From CAZTAO01 sp964611645 (GTDB taxonomy: Bacteria > Armatimonadota > UBA5829): 56,927 bases of DNA. The translations under genes were made by a program, and so were the position numbers. The notes below the pieces were generated by a model, which was given only the letters and a program-made list of their open reading frames with translations, did no database searches and was not told the origin of the DNA. Where the stretch lies: positions 1-56,927 of the forward strand of contig CAZTAO010000027.1 in the NCBI GenBank assembly GCA_964611645.1, written 5' to 3'. This document shows, piece by piece, positions 7,411 through 15,109 of this stretch; position 1 is the first letter of the stretch; the number at the start of each line of letters is the position of its first letter.

Positions 7411-8343
7411 TTATCCGGCTGCTGCCGTGGTCGGTCGCCCGTTCTTCCAGGCTGCGTCGCCGGGCATCAGGGCCAGGAGGTGCTCCCTGGCCGTCTTGAA
7501 GTCGTCTCCGTTCATGTTCAGCGCGCCTATCAGGAAGACCCGCATGTCATACTTGGCGCTCGCTGCCAGGTAGGGCCGCTGCTTGGCGCTTGCGCATCGG
7601 CAGGTAAGCGCCCTGGCGAAGAGGGCCATACTAAAGAGGATGGCTGCCTTTATCTTGCCAGCGTGTAGGCTGCCGCTATAGGCTCGAAACTCGACGGCTC
7701 CGCGCAGGAAGAAGCCGTTCAGGTTGACGATGTGGTACCGGCTGGTGTCGTAGCGACTCGGGTTCGGCCTGTAGGAGCCATACCAGGCTTTGTTCAGGTC
7801 ATACATGGTCGCCGGCATCTTGCGATCTATCCGCTCGATGAAGTCTCGCTCCATCGGCTTGCAGTATTGTCTCATCCGGCGCTCGTTGACGCCCAGGGCC
7901 TTGTAGATGAGCGCCTCCTGCTTGTATACGAGCTTCGCCAGGTTCGCCAGCGCCTTCGGGGTTACGCTGGGGTGGGATACGTGTATGTGGAGGCCGCAGC
8001 TTGCGTCAACCTTCGCGCCGGCCTCTCGGACCGCTCTTACTATCGTCTGCAAGGTGTCGATATCGGCATGGGTGAGTATCGGGGTAACTATCTCGGCCTG
8101 CAGGCTTCGGTCCGCGCTCAGGGAGGAGTCGGTGCAGAGCATCCAGGTTCGGCTGTTGGCGTCTACTACCTTCCAGGCGTCGTATGTTCCGCCTACGTAG
8201 CTTGCGGTCCCGCCGACTATGGCCTGGATGGTTTTCGCTGCCCTCTCCCTCGTGGCCCCTATGGTCTCTATCTCGACTCCAAAGCTCATCGGCGTTCCGT
8301 CTATGGTGGTAAGGCTCTGGCTGCTGGCTGTCGTTCGGTCCAT
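7411..8343 (-). CDS. putative amidoligase (Amidoligase_2, GS-like fold)
   Basis: This is a 310-residue protein with the hallmarks of the COOH-NH2 ligase family related to glutamine synthetase: FGVEIE (21-26), a polar strand WMLCTDSSL (67-75), QAEIVTPIL (82-90), CGLHIHVSH (116-124) and a C-terminal segment with NLNGFF and AVEFRAYSGSL. These Glu, His and Arg residues are expected to bind metal-ATP and the carboxylate. It should form an amide bond using ATP, with ammonia or an amine supplied through the neighbouring amidotransferase (53 bases downstream). The start has AGGGGAGC seven bases upstream. The substrate cannot be read from sequence. Confidence 0.85.
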   Translation of the reverse strand: MDRTTASSQSLTTIDGTPMSFGVEIETIGATRERAAKTIQAIVGGTASYVGGTYDAWKVVDANSRTWMLCTDSSLSADRSLQAEIVTPILTHADIDTLQTIVRAVREAGAKVDASCGLHIHVSHPSVTPKALANLAKLVYKQEALIYKALGVNERRMRQYCKPMERDFIERIDRKMPATMYDLNKAWYGSYRPNPSRYDTSRYHIVNLNGFFLRGAVEFRAYSGSLHAGKIKAAILFSMALFARALTCRCASAKQRPYLAASAKYDMRVFLIGALNMNGDDFKTAREHLLALMPGDAAWKNGRPTTAAAG

Positions 8344-8553
8344 CTCGGTGCTCCCCTTCGTTGCGTTGTTTCCCTAGTGCCACGTATATTATACGCGCAG
8401 AAACCACGCAAGGGAAGGGGTGTGGCGAAAATAAGTGAACTATTTTCAGGCATCGAGGGGAGGGAGCCGCCATATCTGCCAGTGGCCGGCGTCATCGCCG
8501 AACCTGGCGGTATCTCCAGGAGCGGCGATGAGGCGAGGGGAGTTACAGGGGGG

Positions 8554-9093
8554 CTACTCGGCCCGGTCGCGCAGCGCTCTTACGAGGATCAGCATTGAGG
8601 TATCCCAAAGCCGGATTATCAGCCCGAACAATGAGGATGCAAACCCGCAGAATACTCCGATCTGCCTGTCGCCCATCAACCCGATGTTGTTCACGCGCCC
8701 GGCCCCGGAGCTCGCTATGCTCTGGTCGAAGGCGAATGCGAAGAAGAGCATCGCGGCAATCCCGACAAACATGAGGATGCCCGATAGTATCCACCACCGA
8801 CCGGGAGCTTCGGGCTGCTGGGCTATTGCGCGCTCCATTCGTTGTGTGTGCGCTTCGGCCTGCTCAGGAGTAACTTTGGGGTCGGCAGCGGGCCAGGATG
8901 GAGGCTCCTGGACTGGCTCTTTCCTGCAGCAGCCTTCGTAGACGTGGCCCGACATCGTAGTGACGTGGTAGCGCCCGGGAGATGGCGAAGCGGCGGACCT
9001 GATCATCTCGCTCCACGTCTCCTGCTCGTTTATGAGCATGTGGGCCTTTGCGCCGGCGACCGGAGCATCCAGGAAAACGACCTCAGTTACCAT
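8554..9093 (-). CDS. hypothetical membrane protein of the element
   Basis: The ATG at 9093 is chosen for its GGGAGG five bases upstream. The 179-residue product has a soluble N-terminal half containing CCRKEP and a Pro-rich linker, then two membrane segments (around WILSGILMFVGIAAMLFFAF and IGVFCGFASSLFGLII). The C terminus is basic. It resembles no family I can name. It lies between the tape measure gene and the amidoligase. It is not obviously a holin, because it is long and has a large soluble N-terminal part. Confidence 0.6.
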   Translation of the reverse strand: MVTEVVFLDAPVAGAKAHMLINEQETWSEMIRSAASPSPGRYHVTTMSGHVYEGCCRKEPVQEPPSWPAADPKVTPEQAEAHTQRMERAIAQQPEAPGRWWILSGILMFVGIAAMLFFAFAFDQSIASSGAGRVNNIGLMGDRQIGVFCGFASSLFGLIIRLWDTSMLILVRALRDRAE

Positions 9094-9404
9094 TGTTTCC
9101 TCCCAGCAGTCTAGACTATAGCAGGCAAACGGCAATCTTAAGCGTCTTGCTTCCGAGCTATCGGCATTATAGAGGGTTCACCTCGTGCCGTCAACACGCG
9201 GTCCGCAACGCCACTTCTGGCGAGTCCGCCAGGTGTGTCCTAGGTAAGCACGATAGTCCCTGGCGCTCTGTTTAGCCTTGAAACGTTCGTCTATGTGCAC
9301 CGTTTGCGCACCAATGGGCCAATTCTGCCCCCTTTGGGGAGGGACCGGAATGCCCAGCCCGGTCCCTCCCCCCGCAGGTCACAGAGGGCACGCCCCGCCC
9401 CAGG
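9094..9404. other. 311-bp gene-free stretch with strong hairpin and a GGTGCGCA motif
   Basis: The stretch holds a 13-bp inverted repeat (9336-9371, GGGGAGGGACCGG with CCGGTCCCTCCCC) lacking a T run. It also has the sequence CACCGTTTGCGCACC (9298-9312), the reverse complement of 15 bases of the motif at the element's ends. No coding frame is convincing. Confidence 0.5.
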
Positions 9405-11951
9405 CTATAGTGTCACCGGCATTCCCGCCGCTCGTCTGGCGTATTGTAGTGTCTCAAGCGCAGCCTGGCGCATCTGCTGAAGCTCGCCCAACTGCTGCGC
9501 CCCCGTCTTGTTGAGGGTTTCAAGCGCCGGCATGTTCGCGATGGAGTCGTATGCCGGCAGCGCGTTCCCGTAGAGAGCGCCGCTGACCTGGTTGTTAAGG
9601 CTCACGTCTGCTGCATTCTTGGACCGGGACTCCAGCGCCGCACTGAAGATATCCTGGTAGGTTGGATTGAGCACCTTGCTTTGGTCGCCGAATGCGCTAC
9701 CGCCCGTGTTCGCCAGGTTGCGATAGCCGGCGTTGCCCATCTCGGCCATCTTCTCGTAGCGCGACTTCTCCTGGTCCAGCGTCTTGCCGGCCCGGTCTTT
9801 GAGGATGGACACAATGTCCGCAGTCTCCTGCCGCATAGCGTCGGCCATCTGGCGCGCGAAGCTCTTCATTGCGTCCAGTTGCTTTGTAAGTGTGCTCATC
9901 CAGCCCGAGACAAACACTTCCTGCGCTTTCTCCTCGGCTGCCTGGATATCGGCTGCGCGCTTATCCTCGATCTGCTGGACCTCCGCAGAATACTTCTCCT
10001 GGGCGGCCTTGGCCTCGTTGAAAGCGCTCTCCTGGCCGTCGACAAGCGCCTGCTGCTGGGCTATGATGGCGTCGAAGTAGCCGGACCGGGAAACATTGGT
10101 CTTCTCGTTGGCAAGGTCCGTCTGCCCGTTGTTCGGCTCGATGTGGCTTTTGTAGACCGACTGCATCTGCGCGATCAGCTTCTGTATCTCTGCTACGCGC
10201 TCCTTGGCCGGCGCTGCCGAGTTCTCTTCGACGAGCGCGCGCAGCCTGGTATCAAGCTCGGTGTAGTAGGCATTCCAGTTCTCCGGCGCTGCCTCGAACG
10301 GGGTATTCACGAGTTCTTCTATCTGCGAGTGCAGCAGCTTGCGCTTCTCCTGGATGTCCATAACTCGCTGGGCATAAGAGGCCAACTGCTCAAGCATACC
10401 GGGAGTGGGATCGTTACCAATGTCCGCCTTGTATTCCTGGTAGCGCCGAGCAGCGTTCGCCTCCTCGTTGTTCAGTTGGCTATCCTGCGCCCGCGCTTTG
10501 GTTAGCTGTCGGTCGCGCCCCGCTTTGTCTTTTGCTGGCTCAACTGTATCCGTGACTCCGGCCAGCTTCGCCTCGTATTTGGCAATGGCGTCCGTGGCGT
10601 TGTCCCACATATTCTTGAGGAACATCACGGCAGCAGCGACCGCCGCCAGCGCGATCAGCGCGCCCGTGGTGGGCGATCCGATGAAGTTCAGGAGGCTTGC
10701 GCCGGCTGCCTTGATTGTAGCGCCCAGGCGCACGAACGTGGCCCGTGCTACGTCCGATCCTGCCACGGTTGCCTGTAGCCCGGCAGTAAGCCTCATCGCG
10801 CTCCCGTATGCGCCTCCGCTCGCGGCGCTCACATTTCGCAGTCCTGCCGCCATTGCCATACACCCGGTATAGGTCGCCTGGGCCGCAGGCGCTGTGTTTC
10901 TGATGGCCGCCACAAAGCCCGTCCAGGTCGTCTGCAGGGAGGTGAAGCCCATCGCGGCAATTGCTGCCTTGATAGACGTAAACACCCCCACCAATGGGCG
11001 CGCGCTAACTGCCAGCCCGATTGCCGCCAGCCCGATCTGCTTGGTCCCGATACTTAGGTCTTTGAACCACACAACCAGATCCCGCAATCCGCCTCCGAGG
11101 GTCGTAAGGACCGGCAATACTGCCTGGCCGACAGTTCGCGCCATGTCCTCCAGCGCGTCCACAACCTGAAACACTATCCCCGCGAGGGTCTTCATCCACT
11201 CCGCTGTAGCGCTCCCGTTGCCAAACTTCTCCTCGAGGCCTTTTATGATTGCAAGCATTGCCTTTGGACCCGGCACGAGGTTCTCCAGTTGACTCGCCTC
11301 AGCCAACTTCCTTACTTCCTCCGCAGTCTTGCCGACCGCAGCACCGATATACTCGTATACGTTGATGCCCTCGGCAGACAACTGCATCACGGACCGGCCC
11401 AACTCGCCGGCGACCTTCAGCCTGGCGAACGCCTTGATTACCGAATCCAGGTTCATTGTTCCCGGCATTGCCCGCATGGCGTTGGCCGTGGCCGCTATGG
11501 TCCGCTTTGTGATCTCTGCCGAGTTGCCCAGGTTCATCATCTGCTTACCGGCTGCGGCCACCACGGGAAGCTCCATGCCGAGCGAGTCGGCGAAGTTCTC
11601 CCACTCGTTGACCATCGCAAACCCGCCCGTTTCTGTGCCCGCGATCTGGTTGAACCCGATCTGTATCTCTTCCATTTCCTCCGCAACGCGCACGCCCGTG
11701 ACCGACAGCGCCGCCAGGCCTGCCGTGATTGCGGCGACCGCGCCGGCAGCCAGTAGCCCCGAGGCGTGCATCCCGCCCATACCTTCGCTGAGCGCGCCTA
11801 TAGACTGGCCGAACACGCCGCCCAGCCCGGTCGCAGACGCAAGGGACGTAGCGAACTGCGCCAGTCCCTTACGTCCTGCGGCCATCCCGCCCGTGAACTG
11901 CCCGCTGTTCAGTCGAAGATCAGCGTATAGTTCTCCAACTTTGATTGGCAT
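9405..11951 (-). CDS. phage tail tape measure protein
   Basis: The 848-residue protein begins MPIKVGELYADLRLNSGQF, a typical opening of tape measure proteins. The start is ATG 11951 with AGAGGAG upstream. The N-terminal region has Gly/Ala-rich helices and a TP901-like core (EEIQIGFNQIAG, TANAMRAMPG). Hydrophobic segments occur near residues 70-90 and in the middle (LIALAAVAAAVMFLKNMW). Long charged helices follow, with coiled-coil segments such as AKAAQEKYSAEVQQIEDK. It would set siphovirus tail length and pass into the host membrane. At this length the tail would be about 125 nm by the usual 1.5 A per residue rule. The tail chaperone genes lie directly upstream, as in complete phages, but no distal tail genes follow. 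Confidence 0.9.
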   Translation of the reverse strand: MPIKVGELYADLRLNSGQFTGGMAAGRKGLAQFATSLASATGLGGVFGQSIGALSEGMGGMHASGLLAAGAVAAITAGLAALSVTGVRVAEEMEEIQIGFNQIAGTETGGFAMVNEWENFADSLGMELPVVAAAGKQMMNLGNSAEITKRTIAATANAMRAMPGTMNLDSVIKAFARLKVAGELGRSVMQLSAEGINVYEYIGAAVGKTAEEVRKLAEASQLENLVPGPKAMLAIIKGLEEKFGNGSATAEWMKTLAGIVFQVVDALEDMARTVGQAVLPVLTTLGGGLRDLVVWFKDLSIGTKQIGLAAIGLAVSARPLVGVFTSIKAAIAAMGFTSLQTTWTGFVAAIRNTAPAAQATYTGCMAMAAGLRNVSAASGGAYGSAMRLTAGLQATVAGSDVARATFVRLGATIKAAGASLLNFIGSPTTGALIALAAVAAAVMFLKNMWDNATDAIAKYEAKLAGVTDTVEPAKDKAGRDRQLTKARAQDSQLNNEEANAARRYQEYKADIGNDPTPGMLEQLASYAQRVMDIQEKRKLLHSQIEELVNTPFEAAPENWNAYYTELDTRLRALVEENSAAPAKERVAEIQKLIAQMQSVYKSHIEPNNGQTDLANEKTNVSRSGYFDAIIAQQQALVDGQESAFNEAKAAQEKYSAEVQQIEDKRAADIQAAEEKAQEVFVSGWMSTLTKQLDAMKSFARQMADAMRQETADIVSILKDRAGKTLDQEKSRYEKMAEMGNAGYRNLANTGGSAFGDQSKVLNPTYQDIFSAALESRSKNAADVSLNNQVSGALYGNALPAYDSIANMPALETLNKTGAQQLGELQQMRQAALETLQYARRAAGMPVTL

Positions 11952-12004
11952 ATTGCTCCTCTTTCCCGCCTGGTGCACGCGTTCGCACACCAGGCGTGTG
12001 TCTT

Positions 12005-12609
12005 CTAGATCATTCCTGACCGCTTTGCCATCGCTCGCAGCGCGGCTTTGTCGGCTTCGACCTGCTCGGGGGACTTGTGGACCGGGTCCTTTACGCCAGC
12101 ATCCACACGCCGGCGCCAGGCTACACCGTTAGCCATTTCCCAGAAGTCGGCCCAACTCATTTGGTAGAACTCACCTGGTTTGAGCCGGAGGAGACCGTAA
12201 GCGATCCGTTTGATGCTTCGCCAGGTCCAGTCTTCTCCGTCTGTGCGTTTCCCTGGTCACCCGAGGCGGCTGCATCCACCTGGAGTGAAGCCGCGAACTC
12301 GGCCATTATTCGCGGGCCTTCCTCCATTGGGATGTGATTCGCGCAGGTCTGCACGTCCAGGTCTGCGAACTCGCCCCCGAGGGTCCGCAGGGCCGCGCAG
12401 ATGAACCCTATTGCGGTTTCCTCGTCCACCTTGCCCGCTTTGACCGTGTCGAGGAAGTCGGCCCCGAGAATCTTCTTCAGTTGGATGAGGTATCCCATTG
12501 ACACCGGTATCTCGAAATACCGATCATCGTAGTTGATACCAAGCGTGCGGATGCCCGCTGCCGGGTCGCCGGCTTTCTGGGTTGCGCGTCGTCCTTTGCC
12601 CTTGCTCAA
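12005..12609 (-). CDS. tail assembly chaperone, -1 frameshift product (gpGT-like)
   Basis: A second frame, -1 relative to the chaperone ORF, is open from about 12259 to the stop at 12005-12007. It reads protein-like throughout (RIAYGLLRLKPGEFYQ, then MSWADFWEMANG). The heptamer GGGAAAC lies in phase (G GGA AAC) at 12253-12247, where a -1 slip would join the frames after residue 121. The resulting product is 201 residues. This is the same arrangement as lambda G/GT (GGGAAAG) and the second frame sits just before the tape measure gene. An ATG at 12160 overlapping the first stop could alternatively give a separate 51-residue protein. Confidence 0.75.
12157..12609 (-). CDS. tail assembly chaperone, unshifted product (gpG-like)
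   Basis: The 150-residue product starts at TTG 12609 with AAGGAG upstream. The start overlaps the TGA of the 61-residue ORF (CGTTGAGC). It has an N-terminal folded part (DDRYFEIPVSMGYLIQLKKIL, AIGFICAALRTL) and a Ser/Gly-rich disordered tail after the slippery site. Position directly before the tape measure gene and the embedded frameshift signal identify it as the abundant short chaperone that coats the tape measure protein during tail assembly. Confidence 0.75.
   Translation of the reverse strand: MSKGKGRRATQKAGDPAAGIRTLGINYDDRYFEIPVSMGYLIQLKKILGADFLDTVKAGKVDEETAIGFICAALRTLGGEFADLDVQTCANHIPMEEGPRIMAEFAASLQVDAAASGDQGNAQTEKTGPGEASNGSLTVSSGSNQVSSTK
12247..12253 (-). promoter_or_regulatory. 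programmed -1 frameshift slippery site GGGAAAC
   Basis: On the minus strand the zero frame reads CAG GGA AAC GCA, giving a perfect X-XXY-YYZ heptamer. The -1 frame begins after a TGA immediately upstream and remains open for 80 codons past the site. Confidence 0.75.
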
Positions 12610-12791
12610 CGTGTGCTCCTTCCAGTTCGTGCCTCGGCTGAATCGCCAAGGGTGTGTAGCGATGCCGACCGCCGACCGGTCAAGCTGGGGACGGCCCCGA
12701 ACGCTATCTGGTGTGCGACCTGAAGCGCTACGAGTCCGTGCTTGAGGGACGCCTGCCCCTCCCTGAGTTCCTTGAGTAGTGCGACTGTCAT
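12606..12791 (-). CDS. 61-residue hypothetical protein of the element
   Basis: The ORF begins ATG with GAGGAGGA about nine bases upstream. Its TGA overlaps the TTG start of the tail chaperone, implying coupled translation. The N-terminal third (MTVALLKELREGQASLKHG) is helical; the rest is basic and probably disordered. No family is recognised. The coupling and ribosome binding site are the only support. Confidence 0.45.
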   Translation of the reverse strand: MTVALLKELREGQASLKHGLVALQVAHQIAFGAVPSLTGRRSASLHTLGDSAEARTGRSTR

Positions 12792-12805
12792 ATTGCTGGT
12801 CCTCC

Positions 12806-12963
12806 TCGATGTTTTTGATTTCTCTTTAGGGGAGTGGAAAACTCATCGTGTTTTCCGTTTCCCCTTTAGGGGGGAAAGAAACTGCCTCGATATTTTCGGT
12901 TTCTCTTTAGGGCAGCCGAAAACTCATCGTGTTGTCGGTTTCCCCTTTAGGGGAGCTAATAAC
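12806..12963. repeat. four-unit CTTTAGGG repeat array (two tandem 81-bp copies)
   Basis: CTTTAGG recurs at 12824, 12864, 12905 and 12945, a period of 40-41 bases. Units alternate between a TCTCTTTAGGG form beginning TCGAT and a CCCCTTTAGGGG form beginning TCATCGTG. The array is therefore two tandem copies of an 81-bp composite (from 12806 and 12887). Several units carry flanking inverted repeats such as TTTTCGG/CCGAAAA and GTTTCCCC/GGGGGGAAA. It lies upstream of the tail genes and could be an operator or attenuator cluster. The plus-strand frame across it is stop-free because 81 is a multiple of three, but it is not protein-like. Confidence 0.75.
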
Positions 12964-13048
12964 TCCCCGCGTGCCTTGCGCCGATCGCTCATCAGCGGTA
13001 TTGGCGATGCGGGATCTACTCGCCATATCTGGCGCTGCGGTCCCCGGC

Positions 13049-13067
13049 GTGCGCAGAATGGTGCGCA
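13049..13067. promoter_or_regulatory. internal paired GTGCGCA motif
   Basis: Two GTGCGCA copies are spaced 12 bases apart (13049-13055 and 13061-13067), like the pairs at the element's ends (spacing 11). It lies in the gene-free stretch between the CTTTAGGG array and the 232-residue gene. Confidence 0.4.
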
Positions 13068-13127
13068 ACTGCCTGCTGTCAGGCGTGGAATGCCCGCAGC
13101 GGACTAGGTTGCACACCTTGCACGCTC

Positions 13128-13826
13128 CTACTGCGCCGCTGCCGGAGTCGCCGCAGACGCATCCGCCTCGCGCTCGAAGGCTGCCACTTCTACTTCGTGG
13201 AACGGCACGTTCATATCCAGCGGAGGCGCGCCCTTCTCGATTGTGGCAATGTCGTGATTGATCAGGGCCTCAGCCTTGCTGAAGTAGTCGAGCGCGCTGT
13301 CGGATACGGCGATCACGCCCAGGGCGTCCTTTTCCTCTGGGCTTCTCATCGGCTCAAGGCTGCGCTGCAGGTTCTGGTATCGGTCTGCCATCGTGTGTGC
13401 CTGGGCCTTTGGCAGCGCGTCGATGGCCGAAGCAATCGCGCCTTCGATCAGCGCCCTGGCCGCGTAATCGCCAAATGTCCGCTGGTAAGCGTTCAGGAGG
13501 CCGTCAGGGTGGGAGATGGCGTTGTCGATGACGGGCCGAAGCATAAGGCTCTGTTTCTGCACGTCGACGTCCGAGGGTGTAGTGTGGTTCTTTAGGCGCT
13601 GCTCGCCCAGTGCGCGCAGATTGTTGACCGCTTCCCTCGCACGGCCCAGGCCGGCATTGACGGTCGCTCTCAGCGATGCGAGCTGCTCAGTCAGCTTCTC
13701 CTGTTTGCCCTGGTCGGAAAGCCTGCCATCGCTCCGAATTGCCGCTATGGTTGGCCGGGCCGCGTCGATCTTGTCGCGAAGCTCCCTGATTGCGTATACT
13801 GCGTTTCTCTTGGCTACTTGGGGCAT
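13128..13826 (-). CDS. helical hypothetical protein of the element
   Basis: The 232-residue protein is almost entirely alpha-helical, with charged repeats (VYAIRELRDKID, GKQEKLTEQLASLRA) suggesting a coiled coil in the first half. The C terminus is Ala-rich. The ATG has AGGAGA nine bases upstream. It lies between the replication protein and the tail genes. A scaffold or head-associated role is possible from position, but no motif supports it. Confidence 0.6.
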   Translation of the reverse strand: MPQVAKRNAVYAIRELRDKIDAARPTIAAIRSDGRLSDQGKQEKLTEQLASLRATVNAGLGRAREAVNNLRALGEQRLKNHTTPSDVDVQKQSLMLRPVIDNAISHPDGLLNAYQRTFGDYAARALIEGAIASAIDALPKAQAHTMADRYQNLQRSLEPMRSPEEKDALGVIAVSDSALDYFSKAEALINHDIATIEKGAPPLDMNVPFHEVEVAAFEREADASAATPAAAQ

Positions 13827-13877
13827 GGTCTCGTATTCTCCTATGTTTTGGCCCCCTGTGGGCCTGTTTGGTGGGTT

Positions 13878-13932
13878 CTACTCCGGGACCTACTCCGGGA
13901 GTTGCTCCGGACCTACTCCGGACTAACTCCGG
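13878..13932. repeat. five iteron-like CTACTCCGG repeats
   Basis: CTACTCCGG occurs at 13878, 13890 and 13913, with variants TTGCTCCGG at 13902 and TAACTCCGG at 13924. Periods are 12, 12, 11 and 11 bases, close to one helical turn. The cluster abuts the 3' end of the replication protein gene and precedes the 232-residue gene. It may be a replication origin or an operator. Confidence 0.6.
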
Positions 13933-13938
13933 CGTTGT

Positions 13939-14772
13939 CTATGCTTCAGATGCCACCTCCTCTCCGGGGCAGTCATCCAGTAGAAAGTCGGGGATGGGTC
14001 GCCCGTGCCAACTTGTAGAGCGCTGCTCGGGCGGCTCTGGGCCGGGGGTGCGGCCGTCAACGCCGGATGTGGCGGGGGCCGAACTGGGGGCTGCCTGGCC
14101 TCCGTTGCGTTTGCGGTCGTTGCGATCCCAGGCGAGTATGGTGTCGTAGTGGCTCTTATACTTGCCGGTCTTGCCGGTCGAGCGCATGTATTCGCCCAAG
14201 GCCTGGCAGCGGTCGATAGTGCCCTGCTCGCCAAACCGCTCGACCAGCTTGGAATGCTCCGAATTGGTCAGGAAAACATCGGGGTCGTGGGGGGACGGAT
14301 GTACGTCCTTCTTCTCTCTTCTTGGTTGTAGTTCTGATTGTAATTCTGATTGTAGTTCTCTAGGCGTATGTAACGGGGTATGTAACGGGGTATGTAACGC
14401 GTTACATTTAGCCTCGGATTTCAGCTTTCCCCGGTATTTGGCGACTCTTTCGCGGGTGCTCTTCATTCCGTCAAGAATCGGCCTTGCAACTTCATTCCAC
14501 CTGGTGAAGCGGGTTTTGCTGCCCCTGGTCACCAGTTCGCCCGCGTCGTGGTATGCCTGCCATAACAGGTCGGGGTCTCCGGGCCACTTCACGATCTTGG
14601 CGAGAGTAGCCGGCCTTACCCCGGTCATATCCGCCTTCAGGCGCGTGAATGTCACAAACTGCCGAAGCCTGAGGATGAGCGCGCCGGCGCTGTTCTCGTC
14701 AACATCCAAAGTCGCCGATAGTTCGACCGTGCATTCGTCATTCCAGAGGCCGCAATCAGCCCTCACGTACAT
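13939..14772 (-). CDS. phage replication protein (replisome organiser-like)
   Basis: The 277-residue protein starts at ATG 14772 with GGGAGG six bases upstream. Its N-terminal domain (to about residue 110) resembles phage replisome organisers. A linker follows with perfect 4-residue repeats (LHTP and ELQS units, encoded by 12-bp DNA repeats near 14332-14400). The C-terminal part has YKSHYDTILAWDRNDRK, a segment typical of DnaD-like or organiser proteins. It should bind the element's origin and recruit host helicase loader or helicase. The iteron-like repeats directly downstream fit that role. The family is inferred from layout and the C-terminal segment, not from a diagnostic motif. Confidence 0.65.
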   Translation of the reverse strand: MYVRADCGLWNDECTVELSATLDVDENSAGALILRLRQFVTFTRLKADMTGVRPATLAKIVKWPGDPDLLWQAYHDAGELVTRGSKTRFTRWNEVARPILDGMKSTRERVAKYRGKLKSEAKCNALHTPLHTPLHTPRELQSELQSELQPRREKKDVHPSPHDPDVFLTNSEHSKLVERFGEQGTIDRCQALGEYMRSTGKTGKYKSHYDTILAWDRNDRKRNGGQAAPSSAPATSGVDGRTPGPEPPEQRSTSWHGRPIPDFLLDDCPGEEVASEA

Positions 14773-14845
14773 AGATGCCTCCCGCTTGTTTCTGATTGCT
14801 AGTTGCTCTGGTTAGGGTCTTTGCGCCTGTAGCAGTGGTCATTTG

Positions 14846-15025
14846 CTACGCTGCCGCCTGGAGTTCGCGCTCCCGGCGCACGCGCTCCACCTCGTCCGAG
14901 GAGAAGAGCCTCCGGCCCGCCGAATCACGCACGTGGGCTATCTTCTCGCTTTCGCACCATCGGCGAAGAGTAAAGGGGTGAATGCCCAACTTCGCCGCCG
15001 CTGCTGACATACCTAGAATCGACAT
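14846..15025 (-). CDS. excisionase-like MerR-type HTH protein
   Basis: The 59-residue protein from ATG 15025 (GGGAGG seven bases upstream) reads MSILGMSAAAAKLGIHPFTLRRWCESEKI and then an RRLFSSDEVERVRRER wing. This is the compact winged helix of Xis/MerR-type DNA-binding proteins. It opens the leftward gene series and is divergent from the 259-residue gene. It may direct excision with the integrase or act as the lytic-switch regulator. Confidence 0.75.
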   Translation of the reverse strand: MSILGMSAAAAKLGIHPFTLRRWCESEKIAHVRDSAGRRLFSSDEVERVRRERELQAAA

Positions 15026-15041
15026 ATTGACACCTCCCGCG

Positions 15042-15090
15042 TATAGTGTTAGCATACTATAGCACGGGACATATTAGGCGAAATTGTCCC
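15042..15090. promoter_or_regulatory. divergent control region with two inverted repeats
   Basis: Between the excisionase-like gene and the plus-strand gene lie TATAGT/ACTATA (15042-15061, 8-base centre) and GGGACA/TGTCCC (15066-15090, 13-base centre). Both fit operators for the element's regulators at a divergent promoter. Confidence 0.45.
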
Positions 15091-15109
15091 GGTTGGAGGG
15101 CGCGAAAAA

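Noticed and set aside
8554..9093. Holin candidate
   Set aside because: Two membrane segments are present, but the protein is 179 residues with a long soluble N-terminal half, and no endolysin is adjacent.
12806..12963. Possible mini CRISPR array
   Set aside because: The repeated core is only about 12-16 bases, units differ, the spacers repeat as well (two tandem 81-bp copies), and no cas gene is present.
12742..13107. Plus-strand ORF with a 27-residue protein-level repeat across the CTTTAGGG array
   Set aside because: The repeat arises because the DNA repeat is 81 bp, a multiple of three. The frame has no ribosome binding site and runs against all neighbouring genes.
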